Positions 9,301-16,612 of a DNA stretch of 64,000 bases are shown here, piece by piece. The notes beneath the pieces were generated by a model. That model saw nothing but the letters and a program-made list of their open reading frames with translations, ran no database searches and had not been told where the DNA came from. Source of the stretch: Cylindrotheca closterium (lineage: Eukaryota > Bacillariophyta > Bacillariophyceae > Bacillariales > Bacillariaceae); the NCBI GenBank assembly GCA_933822405.4, contig CAKOGP040000779.1:62001-126000 (forward strand), given 5' to 3'. Every line of letters begins with the position of its first letter. Within the stretch, counting starts at the first letter, position 1. Both the position numbers and the translations under genes were made by a program.

Positions 9301-10743
9301 CATGGAGCGAGCGGAGTCACGAAGGTCACGGATACGCTTCTCGGCTTTGCCATTTTGATGATGAGCATTGACTCCGCAGAAGGTGTGTGTTTGGTGTGCA
9401 GCTTTGCATGCTGCCTTGAAGGAATTATCAGCAAAAACTCCGTTGTCGCAGTGATAGTGTTGGATGCGCACACCGTAACTGTTTGCATGGCGTTCAAACG
9501 CAAGTTTGGCTTCAAGAACTGAGTTGGCATCGTTGTATTGGTGAAGGTGCACGTAGTCCAGGTCACTGTAGTGATCAACAAAGACTGTAGCATAATGAAA
9601 TCGTGCTATAGTGGGGTGTCCGCGAAGTTGGGGCATCAGACCTGGGACGCTAGTGGAGCTCATGGTGTCGACCGACACGACCGATCCAGGCTTGGTTGCT
9701 TGACGTGGAGTCTTGCGACTGCCGTCTTTCTTCTTGGAGCGATGTCGCCATTGTCGTCGGGTTGCCTTTCCAAATTGACAACCGGGGCAGAATGGGAATT
9801 CTTTGATAGTTGCAAGCCGACGATCGATGAGGCCTTCTTTGGCACTGGCTTTGAGGTGCTTGAAAGGCATGTGTCCGAGGCGGTAGTGCCATCGGAGCAA
9901 AAGAGTCTTTTTATCCGTCTCATTTAGCGATGGTAGAGTTGCTTCTGGCGCTGTATCATCCCATTCACCAGTGAGGAGGGATTCAAAATTGAAATCTTCA
10001 AGGACTGCTGGTGGCTCTTCAAAGTTATCGACAAAGGTCTTGGCAAGGCTTGGTGCTGTAGTCCCGTGCAGGTCGAAAGGATCTTTTTCCTTGGGGTCGC
10101 AATCTTGACATTGTCGTTCTGATGGAGGATTGGGGTGTGTTCCGTCAGGGAGGTGCAGATCTTGGAAGGTCAAAGCTGTTGGTCGGATCCGTGCTTCTTG
10201 TGCCGTAATGTGCTGAGATTTGAGGTGTGAAGAGAAGGAAGAGTAGCCGGGCTTTGTCATCAGGAGCGGTAGGTTTGTTTCGCTGTCAAATGGGACAGTT
10301 CGGACGCAATTGTTCTCAAAACGTAGTTCCACGGTGTCACCACACACATTGAAGTTTCGGATTGGTTCCATTCCCTTTCTTTTAGTTGGACCTTGCTTTG
10401 ACCATTGGCGTGGACTCAGTAAAGTCAGCTTCAGTCGTGGAGCATAGTAGGCATCGTGTATCAGGTGCTGATGCGTGTGCCCATTGTCGTCCGCGAAAAC
10501 CAATTGCAGAGTGCCTTTTGCAACGATTGGGATGGAGCCAGAGGCTCCTTCCAATTTCATACCCTTCACTGGAGTCAATTTCCCAACGAAAAGGTGCCTT
10601 ATGCCACCGACTGTTGAGGATGTGCAGCTGTCGACCCCAACTGGAATTGAGTCGTGTTCGAAAGTCGCGTTCATGGCTCTGCAGATGTGGGCTTGATAGC
10701 TTTTAAGATGAAGTTCTGTTTTTATATCTTCCACTGAACTCAA
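6364..10743 (-). CDS. pol: Copia Pol polyprotein (protease, integrase, reverse transcriptase, RNase H)
   Basis: About 1459 residues. Domains in order: aspartic protease (VDSCTSSTV near residue 37; the usual DSGA glycine is cysteine); GAG-pre-integrase zinc finger with HYRLGH and CPGCQFGK; integrase core with D, D and E at VDTMS, HCDNGVF and NGKAEKRI. Next come a long repetitive linker, the reverse transcriptase with the YVDD active site, and RNase H (YADADFAGG, STTEAEY). The frame is intact. No ATG is near its beginning; the frame continues upstream through nine sense codons to the gag stop, so expression probably needs readthrough of that UGA. The linker (about 8225-8790) holds repeats of a PRDTS...LLPQREN module. 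Confidence 0.95.
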   Translation of the reverse strand: MSSVEDIKTELHLKSYQAHICRAMNATFEHDSIPVGVDSCTSSTVGGIRHLFVGKLTPVKGMKLEGASGSIPIVAKGTLQLVFADDNGHTHQHLIHDAYYAPRLKLTLLSPRQWSKQGPTKRKGMEPIRNFNVCGDTVELRFENNCVRTVPFDSETNLPLLMTKPGYSSFSSHLKSQHITAQEARIRPTALTFQDLHLPDGTHPNPPSERQCQDCDPKEKDPFDLHGTTAPSLAKTFVDNFEEPPAVLEDFNFESLLTGEWDDTAPEATLPSLNETDKKTLLLRWHYRLGHMPFKHLKASAKEGLIDRRLATIKEFPFCPGCQFGKATRRQWRHRSKKKDGSRKTPRQATKPGSVVSVDTMSSTSVPGLMPQLRGHPTIARFHYATVFVDHYSDLDYVHLHQYNDANSVLEAKLAFERHANSYGVRIQHYHCDNGVFADNSFKAACKAAHQTHTFCGVNAHHQNGKAEKRIRDLRDSARSMLLLAKHNWPAAITAHLWGFAMVYASQIRNSTLREGEHRTALQKFVDSDDKPNVNVFHTFGCPIYNLDPKLQSGSSLENKWCDRARIGIFLGLSREHANSVSLVLNPDTGLTSPQFHVTHDERFETTDIPAMKNIGRWQGLTRIHEKRSTKKPKANKRRKISHTQVPESSGTETPTSEPIDERGHLQAKRHELSTPTSETIDERGHLEAQSRQLSTTERNGQDRLAQTGGTGNPRDTSRNVLPQRENGKPSPRDTSLLPQRENPRDNGKDLLPQRESYRDTSSLLPQLSHQTQSREMRENRRTTSTHSLPPSSRKAEGQTQGREMRESQRDTSPNLLPRLSRKAEGPTTPLLDSGTFKHPALQREDNAGTRTIQALKTHESLSQKRKRGRDDGEENTASTLDQKRLEFELTLRSYRTVIAREVHAEELVDECITANPMAFAATLADEDTMYLHQAKKERDWIHFHTAMVKEIEDHTKGGHWEIVPRKSMPQGHKAMRGVWSMKRKRRVGTGEIYKWKARLCIDGSSQEKGVNYWDTYSPVVAWETIRSLLTLAIMNGWTTRQIDFVLAFPQAEVECPMYMEIPRECYVDGSEYNEQNVLLLKKNLYGAKQAGKVWFDFLRKGLKDIGFKQSKVDKAVFYKGETIFIVYVDDAILMGPNGREINDVIKRLGQKYKLTDEGDLNEYLGIKMTKTSEGRELTQPALIQRILETVNIDLDRGARREVRTPANKVLHKDEGGLTRQLHWDYRSVIGMLNWLARSTRPELIFAVSQVGRFMAFPKRSHEDAVMRICCYLRDTRDKGMFMKPKSGKGFEVYADADFAGGFNKHSAEDPATAKSRTAYHIMFNNCLIYSHSKMQTEIALSTTEAEYICLSQALRTVLVLIRFFKELAKRIKSFNYTKPIFKCKAFEDNNGAIELATADKLRPRTKHINIKYHHFKKSVRKGEVSIQKIDTKDQLADIGTKPLDAATFVALRYLLIGW

Positions 10744-10767
10744 GTCGATTATCTGCTTGCCTTGCCG

Positions 10768-12612
10768 TCAATCGAAACCTTCGTCCTCCAAAGCAAAATA
10801 TCCATCGTCCGTCCTGCTTTCGTTGTCCGACCCGTCGTCTGAGTCGCTTGTGGTAGTGATCTCGGCCGTGAGTGCTGAGATTCGCGTCTCAAGGGCTTTC
10901 ACTTTCAATCTCTTCTGTTCTTTGGTGCTAGGCTTCTTTATGGGAGTTCCAACTCCGCTGCACGTCTTGGAGTTGTGCTTTCTACCGTCGCGTGATACCG
11001 CAAGTACCATCTTCTTGTGATGCTTACACCAATTCCATTCCCTCATGGACCCGCTTTTGTTGGCTTTCTTGATGATCTTGTCCTCATCGCCGGCTTTTGG
11101 AGGGGTAACAAGCCAGGTGTCAAAGTCCCCATTATCTTTGTCCTTGCGGCCATCGGCCTTGGGCTTCTTGCTTTGTTTGGGGTCAGTTGGAGGCTGCTTC
11201 CGCTTGCTCCCAAATTTTTGGATTTTTGCGGTGTAGTCCTTAATAATCTCCCTCTTGTCCTTCGCCTGGCTAGCCGAAAGGGACATGATCTGTTGTTTCT
11301 GTGAGGGAAGGTGCCAGAGACCCTCTGAGACAAGATTGTTGTACTTGGTCTCTCCTTCCTTCATGAGGTCTTCGTGCGGTATTTCGGGCATGTTGTTTTT
11401 GATTGACATAAAGGCCCTGAATTCGTCTTGATCAACTTGATTGTATCCTTGCGCGAGGGCGTTGTAGGTCATGACTTCGTTTAAGCTAGAGGAGCCTCCC
11501 ATAGCTCGGATCTTGGCCTTAAGTTCGTTGAAACGTTGATTAAAAAGGATGATGCTGTTGCCATGCTCGATCGGGGACAAAGTTTGTAGGTCGTTAATTA
11601 GGAATTGTATCGTCCTCCGATTGGATGGAGAGGTTAGATTGCAGATGATCTTGAAAATCGTGGGTCCGTCGCAACGGCCCCTAATCTGAACATAATCGTC
11701 TTCACGTTGTTCAAGACGCTGCTTGAATTCGTTGGATACAGAATCCAGGAGACACATCCCTAGGGCGTAACTCGCCTGGCGGAAATAGGTGTTCGTCCTC
11801 CATCGGCTTGTTGCAGCGGCTTGCGTTGCGACAAGGGAAATCTCGCCGTATTTTGACAGCAAATTTTTGGTCATTGCATTTTCGGTAACGTCAAAAACAG
11901 GAAGGCAGTGCATGAGGGTACAGCGGCCTTGTATATCCTTGATCAATCGGGACAGGTCTGTGCCATCGAACTTGTTTGAAAGTGGTTGCTTTGCCTGGTT
12001 GTAGAGGCCTAGCTCGAGTTTGTTCTTGAGGTCCAGTGGTATTATGCCACGGGGATAGGCATCAAGGCCGTCTTCGTTCGGTGGAGGCAAAGGGTTTTGC
12101 ACTGGTCCTGGTTGTTGCACCACTGGTGGTGCCATCGCTGCCGGCTGTTGCTGCGCCGCATGAGGTTGTTGCTGCGGTGGCATTGCGTTCCCTTGAGGTG
12201 GTGGCGGTAGTGGGTTTGCATTTAACTGCGGTAGTGCTGCCATGAGCGCTTGCATCATTTGTTGCTGACCTTGGATTAATTGCATGATCAGATGGTTGTT
12301 GGCGCCGGCGCCAGGGTTATTTTGCTGTTGTTGTGGCTGCTGTGGAGCTGGAACTTGTTGTGGCGGTTGCTGTGGAGCTGCGGCGTTGTTATTGCCTTCA
12401 CCAGCTACAACGTTGTTGTTTCCTGCGCCAGCGTCGTCTCCTCCTTGCTGCGCCAGATCCATGTTGATGTCTGGGGCTGCTTCGGCTTGAGCGTCTTCTT
12501 GGTTGTCTGCTATTTCGCCTTGTCGTCGGAGTTCTGCTATTCCCTCAGCAAATCTCAAAGGTCGCCTTCTATTGGTGCGCAGGGGATTACGACGAGGAGG
12601 GTCCACTACCAT
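10768..12612 (-). CDS. gag: Copia Gag protein, full length
   Basis: 614 residues from the ATG at 12612, whose A is also the last base of the LTR. The N-terminal 190 residues are Gln/Pro/Asn-rich and low in complexity. Residues about 195-440 form the helical capsid-like region. The C-terminus has a Lys-rich segment, then a WNWCKHHKK...KHNSKTC cluster (C-H-H-C), which looks like a variant of the CCHC zinc knuckle used for RNA packaging. Gag forms the virus-like particle in which copia RNA is reverse-transcribed. The frame ends in UGA followed by CGG, and pol continues in the same frame. Confidence 0.93.
   Translation of the reverse strand: MVVDPPRRNPLRTNRRRPLRFAEGIAELRRQGEIADNQEDAQAEAAPDINMDLAQQGGDDAGAGNNNVVAGEGNNNAAAPQQPPQQVPAPQQPQQQQNNPGAGANNHLIMQLIQGQQQMMQALMAALPQLNANPLPPPPQGNAMPPQQQPHAAQQQPAAMAPPVVQQPGPVQNPLPPPNEDGLDAYPRGIIPLDLKNKLELGLYNQAKQPLSNKFDGTDLSRLIKDIQGRCTLMHCLPVFDVTENAMTKNLLSKYGEISLVATQAAATSRWRTNTYFRQASYALGMCLLDSVSNEFKQRLEQREDDYVQIRGRCDGPTIFKIICNLTSPSNRRTIQFLINDLQTLSPIEHGNSIILFNQRFNELKAKIRAMGGSSSLNEVMTYNALAQGYNQVDQDEFRAFMSIKNNMPEIPHEDLMKEGETKYNNLVSEGLWHLPSQKQQIMSLSASQAKDKREIIKDYTAKIQKFGSKRKQPPTDPKQSKKPKADGRKDKDNGDFDTWLVTPPKAGDEDKIIKKANKSGSMREWNWCKHHKKMVLAVSRDGRKHNSKTCSGVGTPIKKPSTKEQKRLKVKALETRISALTAEITTTSDSDDGSDNESRTDDGYFALEDEGFD
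12600..12611 (-). promoter_or_regulatory. Candidate primer-binding site of the copia element
   Basis: TGGTAGTGGACC begins directly after the inferred LTR end (ACA|TGG) on the minus strand. TGG pairs with the CCA end of a tRNA primer. It is not the initiator-Met type TGGTATCAGAGC common in copia. It overlaps the first gag codons, which is unusual. The matching tRNA is not identified. Confidence 0.45.
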
Positions 12613-12839
12613 GTAGTTTCAATTCGATTCTATTAGACGCAGAGGGAGCGTGTGTGAATCTAATGGATTTCAGGTAGGATCGATATGATTATGTAGTTAA
12701 GTTATATAGAGAGATATAGTTGATGAGTTGTGATGTCAAGAGATCCCTTCTCTTGACGTCCTTTCTTGAGGTCATTATTCATCATTCTCCCATCTTCCGT
12801 TAGGTCGGCGTACAGACTCTGGGTCCGAATATTCCAACA
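12612..12839 (-). repeat. Copia 5' LTR
   Basis: 228 bp with TGT...ACA termini. Nearly identical to the 3' LTR (a 3-bp CAT insertion). It directly abuts block copy 2 at 12840. Confidence 0.87.
12702..12708 (-). promoter_or_regulatory. TATA box in the copia LTR
   Basis: TATATAA on the minus strand, about 131 bp from the LTR start, after a TATATCTCTC tract. The position fits the U3/R promoter of a short LTR. Confidence 0.5.
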
Positions 12840-13049
12840 CAAGCAAGCATCAATCGAAGACAAAAAAGGTTGAAAACATCATCAACCTCATTGCCTCTAC
12901 AACGAACAAGACGCTTCGTAAGAGATCAATCAGAACTACTGTAACAAGAAACTTTAGAAGAAAGTCACGCTTCCACTTCCAACAAGTAAACACAGTACCC
13001 TAAGTTCCAATAGACTATCATAAACCAAAAATACAATACAACAACAACA

Positions 13050-13846
13050 ATGATTAAGGATATGATTGACAAGCAAGTCCTGGAGCTTAAAAAGCTCTGG
13101 GCTAACAAACGCCAATTGCTATTTCAACTTTTGAATTTGGCAATGATTGTATTTTCGGCATTGATGATCTGGAAGGGTCTCATGTTTTTGACAAAGGTAC
13201 GGATGGAGGTATCACTTGATTCATCATCATCATTGCTGCTGCTGTTGCGGCACGAAGGGTTTTTTTTTCCGTTGCTGGATTTCTCGTCTAGTTCAACGCA
13301 AGAATGCACACCCCTATGACCAATTCGATGAACACTTGTTGAAATTGAATGGGAACTTACACATTTTTCTTTCTCCTTGTGTTCTCTATTTCAATGCTCT
13401 GTTTGAAACCATTACTGCGCTCATTTCCAAAACAACAGAGTGAATCCCCAGTCGTTGTGGTATTGTCAGGATCCATGGAACCTGCCTTTCAAAGAGGTGA
13501 TATTTTGTTCTTGAACAATGCGGTGGAACAAGTAGGAGTCGGTGACGTTGTCGTCTTCAAAATCAAGGATCGAGATATTCCCATTGTCCATCGCATCCTC
13601 AAGGTTCATGAAGATGAAAATGGCAAGGTCGAACTCTTGACCAAGGGAGACAATAATCGAGTAGATGATAGAGGCTTGTATGCTCCTGGACAACTGTGGC
13701 TGGAGCGAGAGGATATTTTGGGCAAGGCCGTAGGTACCCTGCGGTATGTGGGTATGGTGACCATTGCCTTGAACGATTATCCCGTATTGAAATACGTCCT
13801 AGTGGGGATGATGGGACTCTTTGTTTTGACTAGTAAAGAGGGCTAA
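13050..13846 (+). CDS. SEC11: ER signal peptidase complex catalytic subunit SEC11, copy 2
   Basis: Exons 13050-13196 and 13439-13846, with the same 184-residue product and the same intron as copy 1. All catalytic motifs are present (LSGSMEP serine box, IVHRIL histidine box, acidic GDNN box). A few base differences lie in the 5' flank around 12916-12930. If the duplication is real, the genome has two expressed copies of an essential secretory enzyme. The 5' flank of this copy is only about 210 bp from the retrotransposon LTR, so its promoter context differs from copy 1. If it is an assembly artefact, this is the allele of copy 1. Confidence 0.93.
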
Positions 13847-13967
13847 AGTAAAAACATACAAATTTATACATTTGAAGAGCCTTCGATCTCTGGGAATGGT
13901 GACTGTGAAAAAAAAGGCCAGTGTTTTGAAGACAAAGCGGCTATTCCAATACCAATTGAGGTATTTT

Positions 13968-14903
13968 CTAATGCCCCATCACCATGGATCCGTCATTACG
14001 ATGATACGCTTGTTCTGGTGGCAAAATGTTGTAGAACAACAGGCGATACAATCCCAATCGCAAGAGCATTTTCGCTCCAGTTCCCAATCGTGCGGGTGCT
14101 TTCCACGTGTTGTTGGTCGTCCGAGGAAACGGGACGATTCCGGCCGTTGAGGTTGCAGAAGGCAAAGTCGACATTTCCCAAAATGTCTGAACCAGAGATG
14201 GAGTTGTTTGATTCCCAGATGATGTTTCAAATGGGAGTAGCAAGTGGGCGAGGGCCGAAGAGTTGTGAAGAATCGAATGTATGTCGGCTGGAGACAGGTA
14301 TTGAACACATCGATGGGTCAAGCGCAATTCTTGTTCGTTGCTGGACGAGGAGCCTTTTCCATTTTGAGGGCGATTGTCGTCTACGTGCTCCTCTTGTTCT
14401 GCTGCCACCGCCGCTGTCTTTGCCCTTTTTTCTTCTTCTTCTTCTTCTTCTTCTTGTAACCAGGTTTGCAGTTGCGATGCCAGGTGGCTGCAGGTACCGT
14501 TCAAAATATGGATTATGGAGTCTTGTCCGGGTGATGACGAATGGTGCAGCGTATTGGAGCTCATATTCAGTGCTGCTTGAAAAATGCGATCCAAGTGTTG
14601 ACGGTGTGACAAGAGTAGCAACGAGGATCGATTCGAAGGAGATTTATGAACGAACAAGCGATCCAACAAGCCTTTTCGTTGTCCTTCATTGGCAATGCGA
14701 GCCTTTTTCTGAGCATCCATCACTTGTTGAAACTGACCAGCCTTTTTTCGTTGCTTGACTACGACCATGGCCAAAGCAGTCTTCAGCATGCATTCTTCCT
14801 CATGTGTCAGCGTAGAGATCGGTGCCTGTGAAAAAACTGAAGTCATGGAAGGGCGTTTCTCGAGTGAGGCGGAAGATGAAGGCATTCTAGTTGCCGGTTT
14901 CAT
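13968..14903 (-). CDS. Unknown protein, 311 aa, internally deleted copy
   Basis: Same gene as 1966-3228 but with an in-frame loss of 109 residues after the NEQE stretch, so that NEQE joins LRLTHR. The deleted part in copy 1 includes a helical segment (QVYYNLLQFGNSQLNGVILN) and a threonine run. The break has no GT/AG ends on the coding strand and only a one-base overlap, so it looks like a deletion rather than a missing intron. A few residue substitutions occur near the glutamate run. The C-terminal half is unchanged, so a shorter protein could still be made. Confidence 0.65.
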   Translation of the reverse strand: MKPATRMPSSSASLEKRPSMTSVFSQAPISTLTHEEECMLKTALAMVVVKQRKKAGQFQQVMDAQKKARIANEGQRKGLLDRLFVHKSPSNRSSLLLLSHRQHLDRIFQAALNMSSNTLHHSSSPGQDSIIHILNGTCSHLASQLQTWLQEEEEEEEEKRAKTAAVAAEQEEHVDDNRPQNGKGSSSSNEQELRLTHRCVQYLSPADIHSILHNSSALAHLLLPFETSSGNQTTPSLVQTFWEMSTLPSATSTAGIVPFPRTTNNTWKAPARLGTGAKMLLRLGLYRLLFYNILPPEQAYHRNDGSMVMGH

Positions 14904-15453
14904 TTTTGTTCTGATTTTTCATCGATTTTGATATTATTGTCATTGATTGAGATTGATTCAAACGTGATTGATTGATTGATTCATTCATTCGTGTTTTTCT
15001 TCAGGAGATGAAAAAGTCTTTCTTTAGCAATCAAATCTCAGGGCCATATGTACCGGTATGCATGCGGTATGATACCGGTAGCAATTTCAAGTTTTATATA
15101 CAGCATACTATGTATGCGGTACAGTAGTGTGGCACCTTCTTGAGCTTCGACTCTTGCGGGGCCTCGCTCGTGCAAAACCACACCTGGTGCAACCAGCCAC
15201 AACACGCAGCCAGGCACTACGACGAGTACCATCTACTCCTTGCGTAACGAAGATGGAAGTATTGTACAGTACCTGGTAGTCGTAGCATGCTAGTATTTCT
15301 TTTTGATCAATCGATTGAGTGAGTTTTCAAAATCTTGTTATAATTGCTTATGCTTTCACATGTACGTGTACTATTCAAGCAATGTACGATACCGCAGACA
15401 GCCAGTAGGCTAGGAAACTGTATTCAAAATTTCGATAGCTGCTAGCAAGCACA
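14904..15453. other. Intergenic region, copy of 3229-3778
   Basis: Same GATT repeats and TACCGG motifs as in copy 1. No gene supported. Confidence 0.6.
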
Positions 15454-16020
15454 TTAGTCTTCCAAGTCACTCTCGTCATCACTGCTGAAATCGAACAAAC
15501 AATCTTGGTTTTTTCGCAGGAGTTCTGACAGGTGGTCGCTGTTGTCTGTAAGAAGTTCAATAGTTCTTCGTTCGGAGAGTGATGAGCCTTTCCTTCGCAG
15601 GGGGCCTCTTCGTCCACTTACTCTCCGTGATGGAGAGTTGACGATATCAAGAGCCTTATCAATCGATTCGCTCCGAGATTTCTTATGAGAATGAGAAAGA
15701 ATGTTGCTCATTTGATTTTCTTCTGCAGTTTTTGCAGGAAGCTTCGACAAGAACAACTTCCTCTTCAGGTCATTGATTTTCTTCATTTCATCGGTTCTCT
15801 TCGTATAAGTTGCACTGGCCTTCGTGTTGCCTTGAGCCCTGATCATGTTGTGTGTGTTAGGCATCGTGGTAGTGTGTTCGTTGATTTCACAAAAGCAGTT
15901 GTTGGTTCGAGGAAAGGAATGATTGAACACGAAATGTTGGGCACCGCACAGTTTCTGATCGTGTGATATAGTTGACGGCAAAATTCCCGCCTCCGGATTG
16001 AATGATTGATTCGGTGCCAC
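15454..16020 (-). CDS. Unknown basic protein with acidic tail, 188 aa (copy 2)
   Basis: The translation is the same as the copy at 3779-4345: Lys/Arg-rich middle, acidic C-terminus, no recognised domain. Start ATG at 16020. Coding status is uncertain, as for copy 1. Confidence 0.48.
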   Translation of the reverse strand: MAPNQSFNPEAGILPSTISHDQKLCGAQHFVFNHSFPRTNNCFCEINEHTTTMPNTHNMIRAQGNTKASATYTKRTDEMKKINDLKRKLFLSKLPAKTAEENQMSNILSHSHKKSRSESIDKALDIVNSPSRRVSGRRGPLRRKGSSLSERRTIELLTDNSDHLSELLRKNQDCLFDFSSDDESDLED

Positions 16021-16102
16021 CTGAAAAGTTCCGCCATATTTAAAAGCGACACAAAAGACTAACGTTGAAGTTGAACCTACCGAATAACATCTCCCGCTCC
16101 GT

Positions 16103-16186
16103 ACTTTTTGTCAACCGCATGGTCCAAATTGAAAATAATAATTAAAAAAGGACTTTTTGTCTACCGCATGGTCCAAATTGAAAATA
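16103..16186. repeat. Two direct repeats of about 35 bp, second copy
   Basis: Copy of the repeat pair at 4428-4511. Confidence 0.85.
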
Positions 16187-16236
16187 GTATAATGTCGTGT
16201 TAATACTGTAAATAGTACTGTACCAGCATCATTGCT

Positions 16237-16318
16237 CTTCTCTTGGTATCCGTCTCTTGTATCCTTCTCTTGTATCCCTCTCTTGTATCATCCTTCTCTT
16301 GTATCCTTCTTTTGTGGC
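16237..16318. repeat. Minisatellite, 12-13 bp unit TCTCTTGTATCC, intact copy
   Basis: About six degenerate units. The last two or so extend past the end of the duplicated block (16290), so this is the uninterrupted form of the array cut at 4615. Confidence 0.85.
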
Positions 16319-16612
16319 TCGGCAACGAAAAGAAGAATGAATGCTGACTCTGGAGGAGGGCATTTCAAGCCATCGAGTTTCATCATGATTATTGGATCGA
16401 CCGAATACAACAAAATAATTGAAGCAGAAGCAAAAAGGATGATTCGACAAAAGAAAGACTAATATACCGGATAGTATCGATGTGTTTTTTTAATAGTCCA
16501 GCTGAATCGAAGAAGTCAAAAATCGCACCTCTGGTGATTTTTCACATCATCATGCAGTAGATACACTTTCACACCTTATTATCACCGACACCTGCCTATC
16601 TCCTAGGTTACG
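16319..16612. other. Intergenic region before the oxygenase gene
   Basis: No gene supported. The last 100 bases, rich in CACC/CATCA, look like 5' UTR of the gene at 16613. Confidence 0.5.

Larger units (their letters stand above)
6105..12839 (-). mobile_element. Nearly intact Ty1/copia LTR retrotransposon (diatom CoDi-like)
   Basis: On the minus strand the order is 5' LTR (12839-12612), candidate primer-binding site, gag, in-frame UGA, pol (protease, integrase, RT, RNase H), polypurine tract, 3' LTR (6329-6105). Integrase before reverse transcriptase identifies the copia superfamily. LTRs begin TGTTGGAATA, a typical copia terminus, and appear to end ACA. The two LTRs differ only by a 3-bp insertion, so the insertion is very young. 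The only visible coding defect is the single stop between gag and pol. The right edge abuts block copy 2 at 12840. No target-site duplication can be read because the left side runs into a second gag. Confidence 0.93.
12840..16290. repeat. Duplicated genomic block, copy 2 (occupied-site copy)
   Basis: Second copy of 838-4615. The left end is the retrotransposon insertion point. The right end continues through the full minisatellite into unique sequence, so this copy is joined to the right flank while copy 1 is joined to the left flank. It lacks 327 bp inside the large unknown gene. Confidence 0.92.

Noticed and set aside
14018..14758. 246-aa plus-strand ORF
   Set aside because: It lies antisense to the deleted unknown gene and is long only because the 327-bp deletion joins two antisense frames; copy 1 has stops there.
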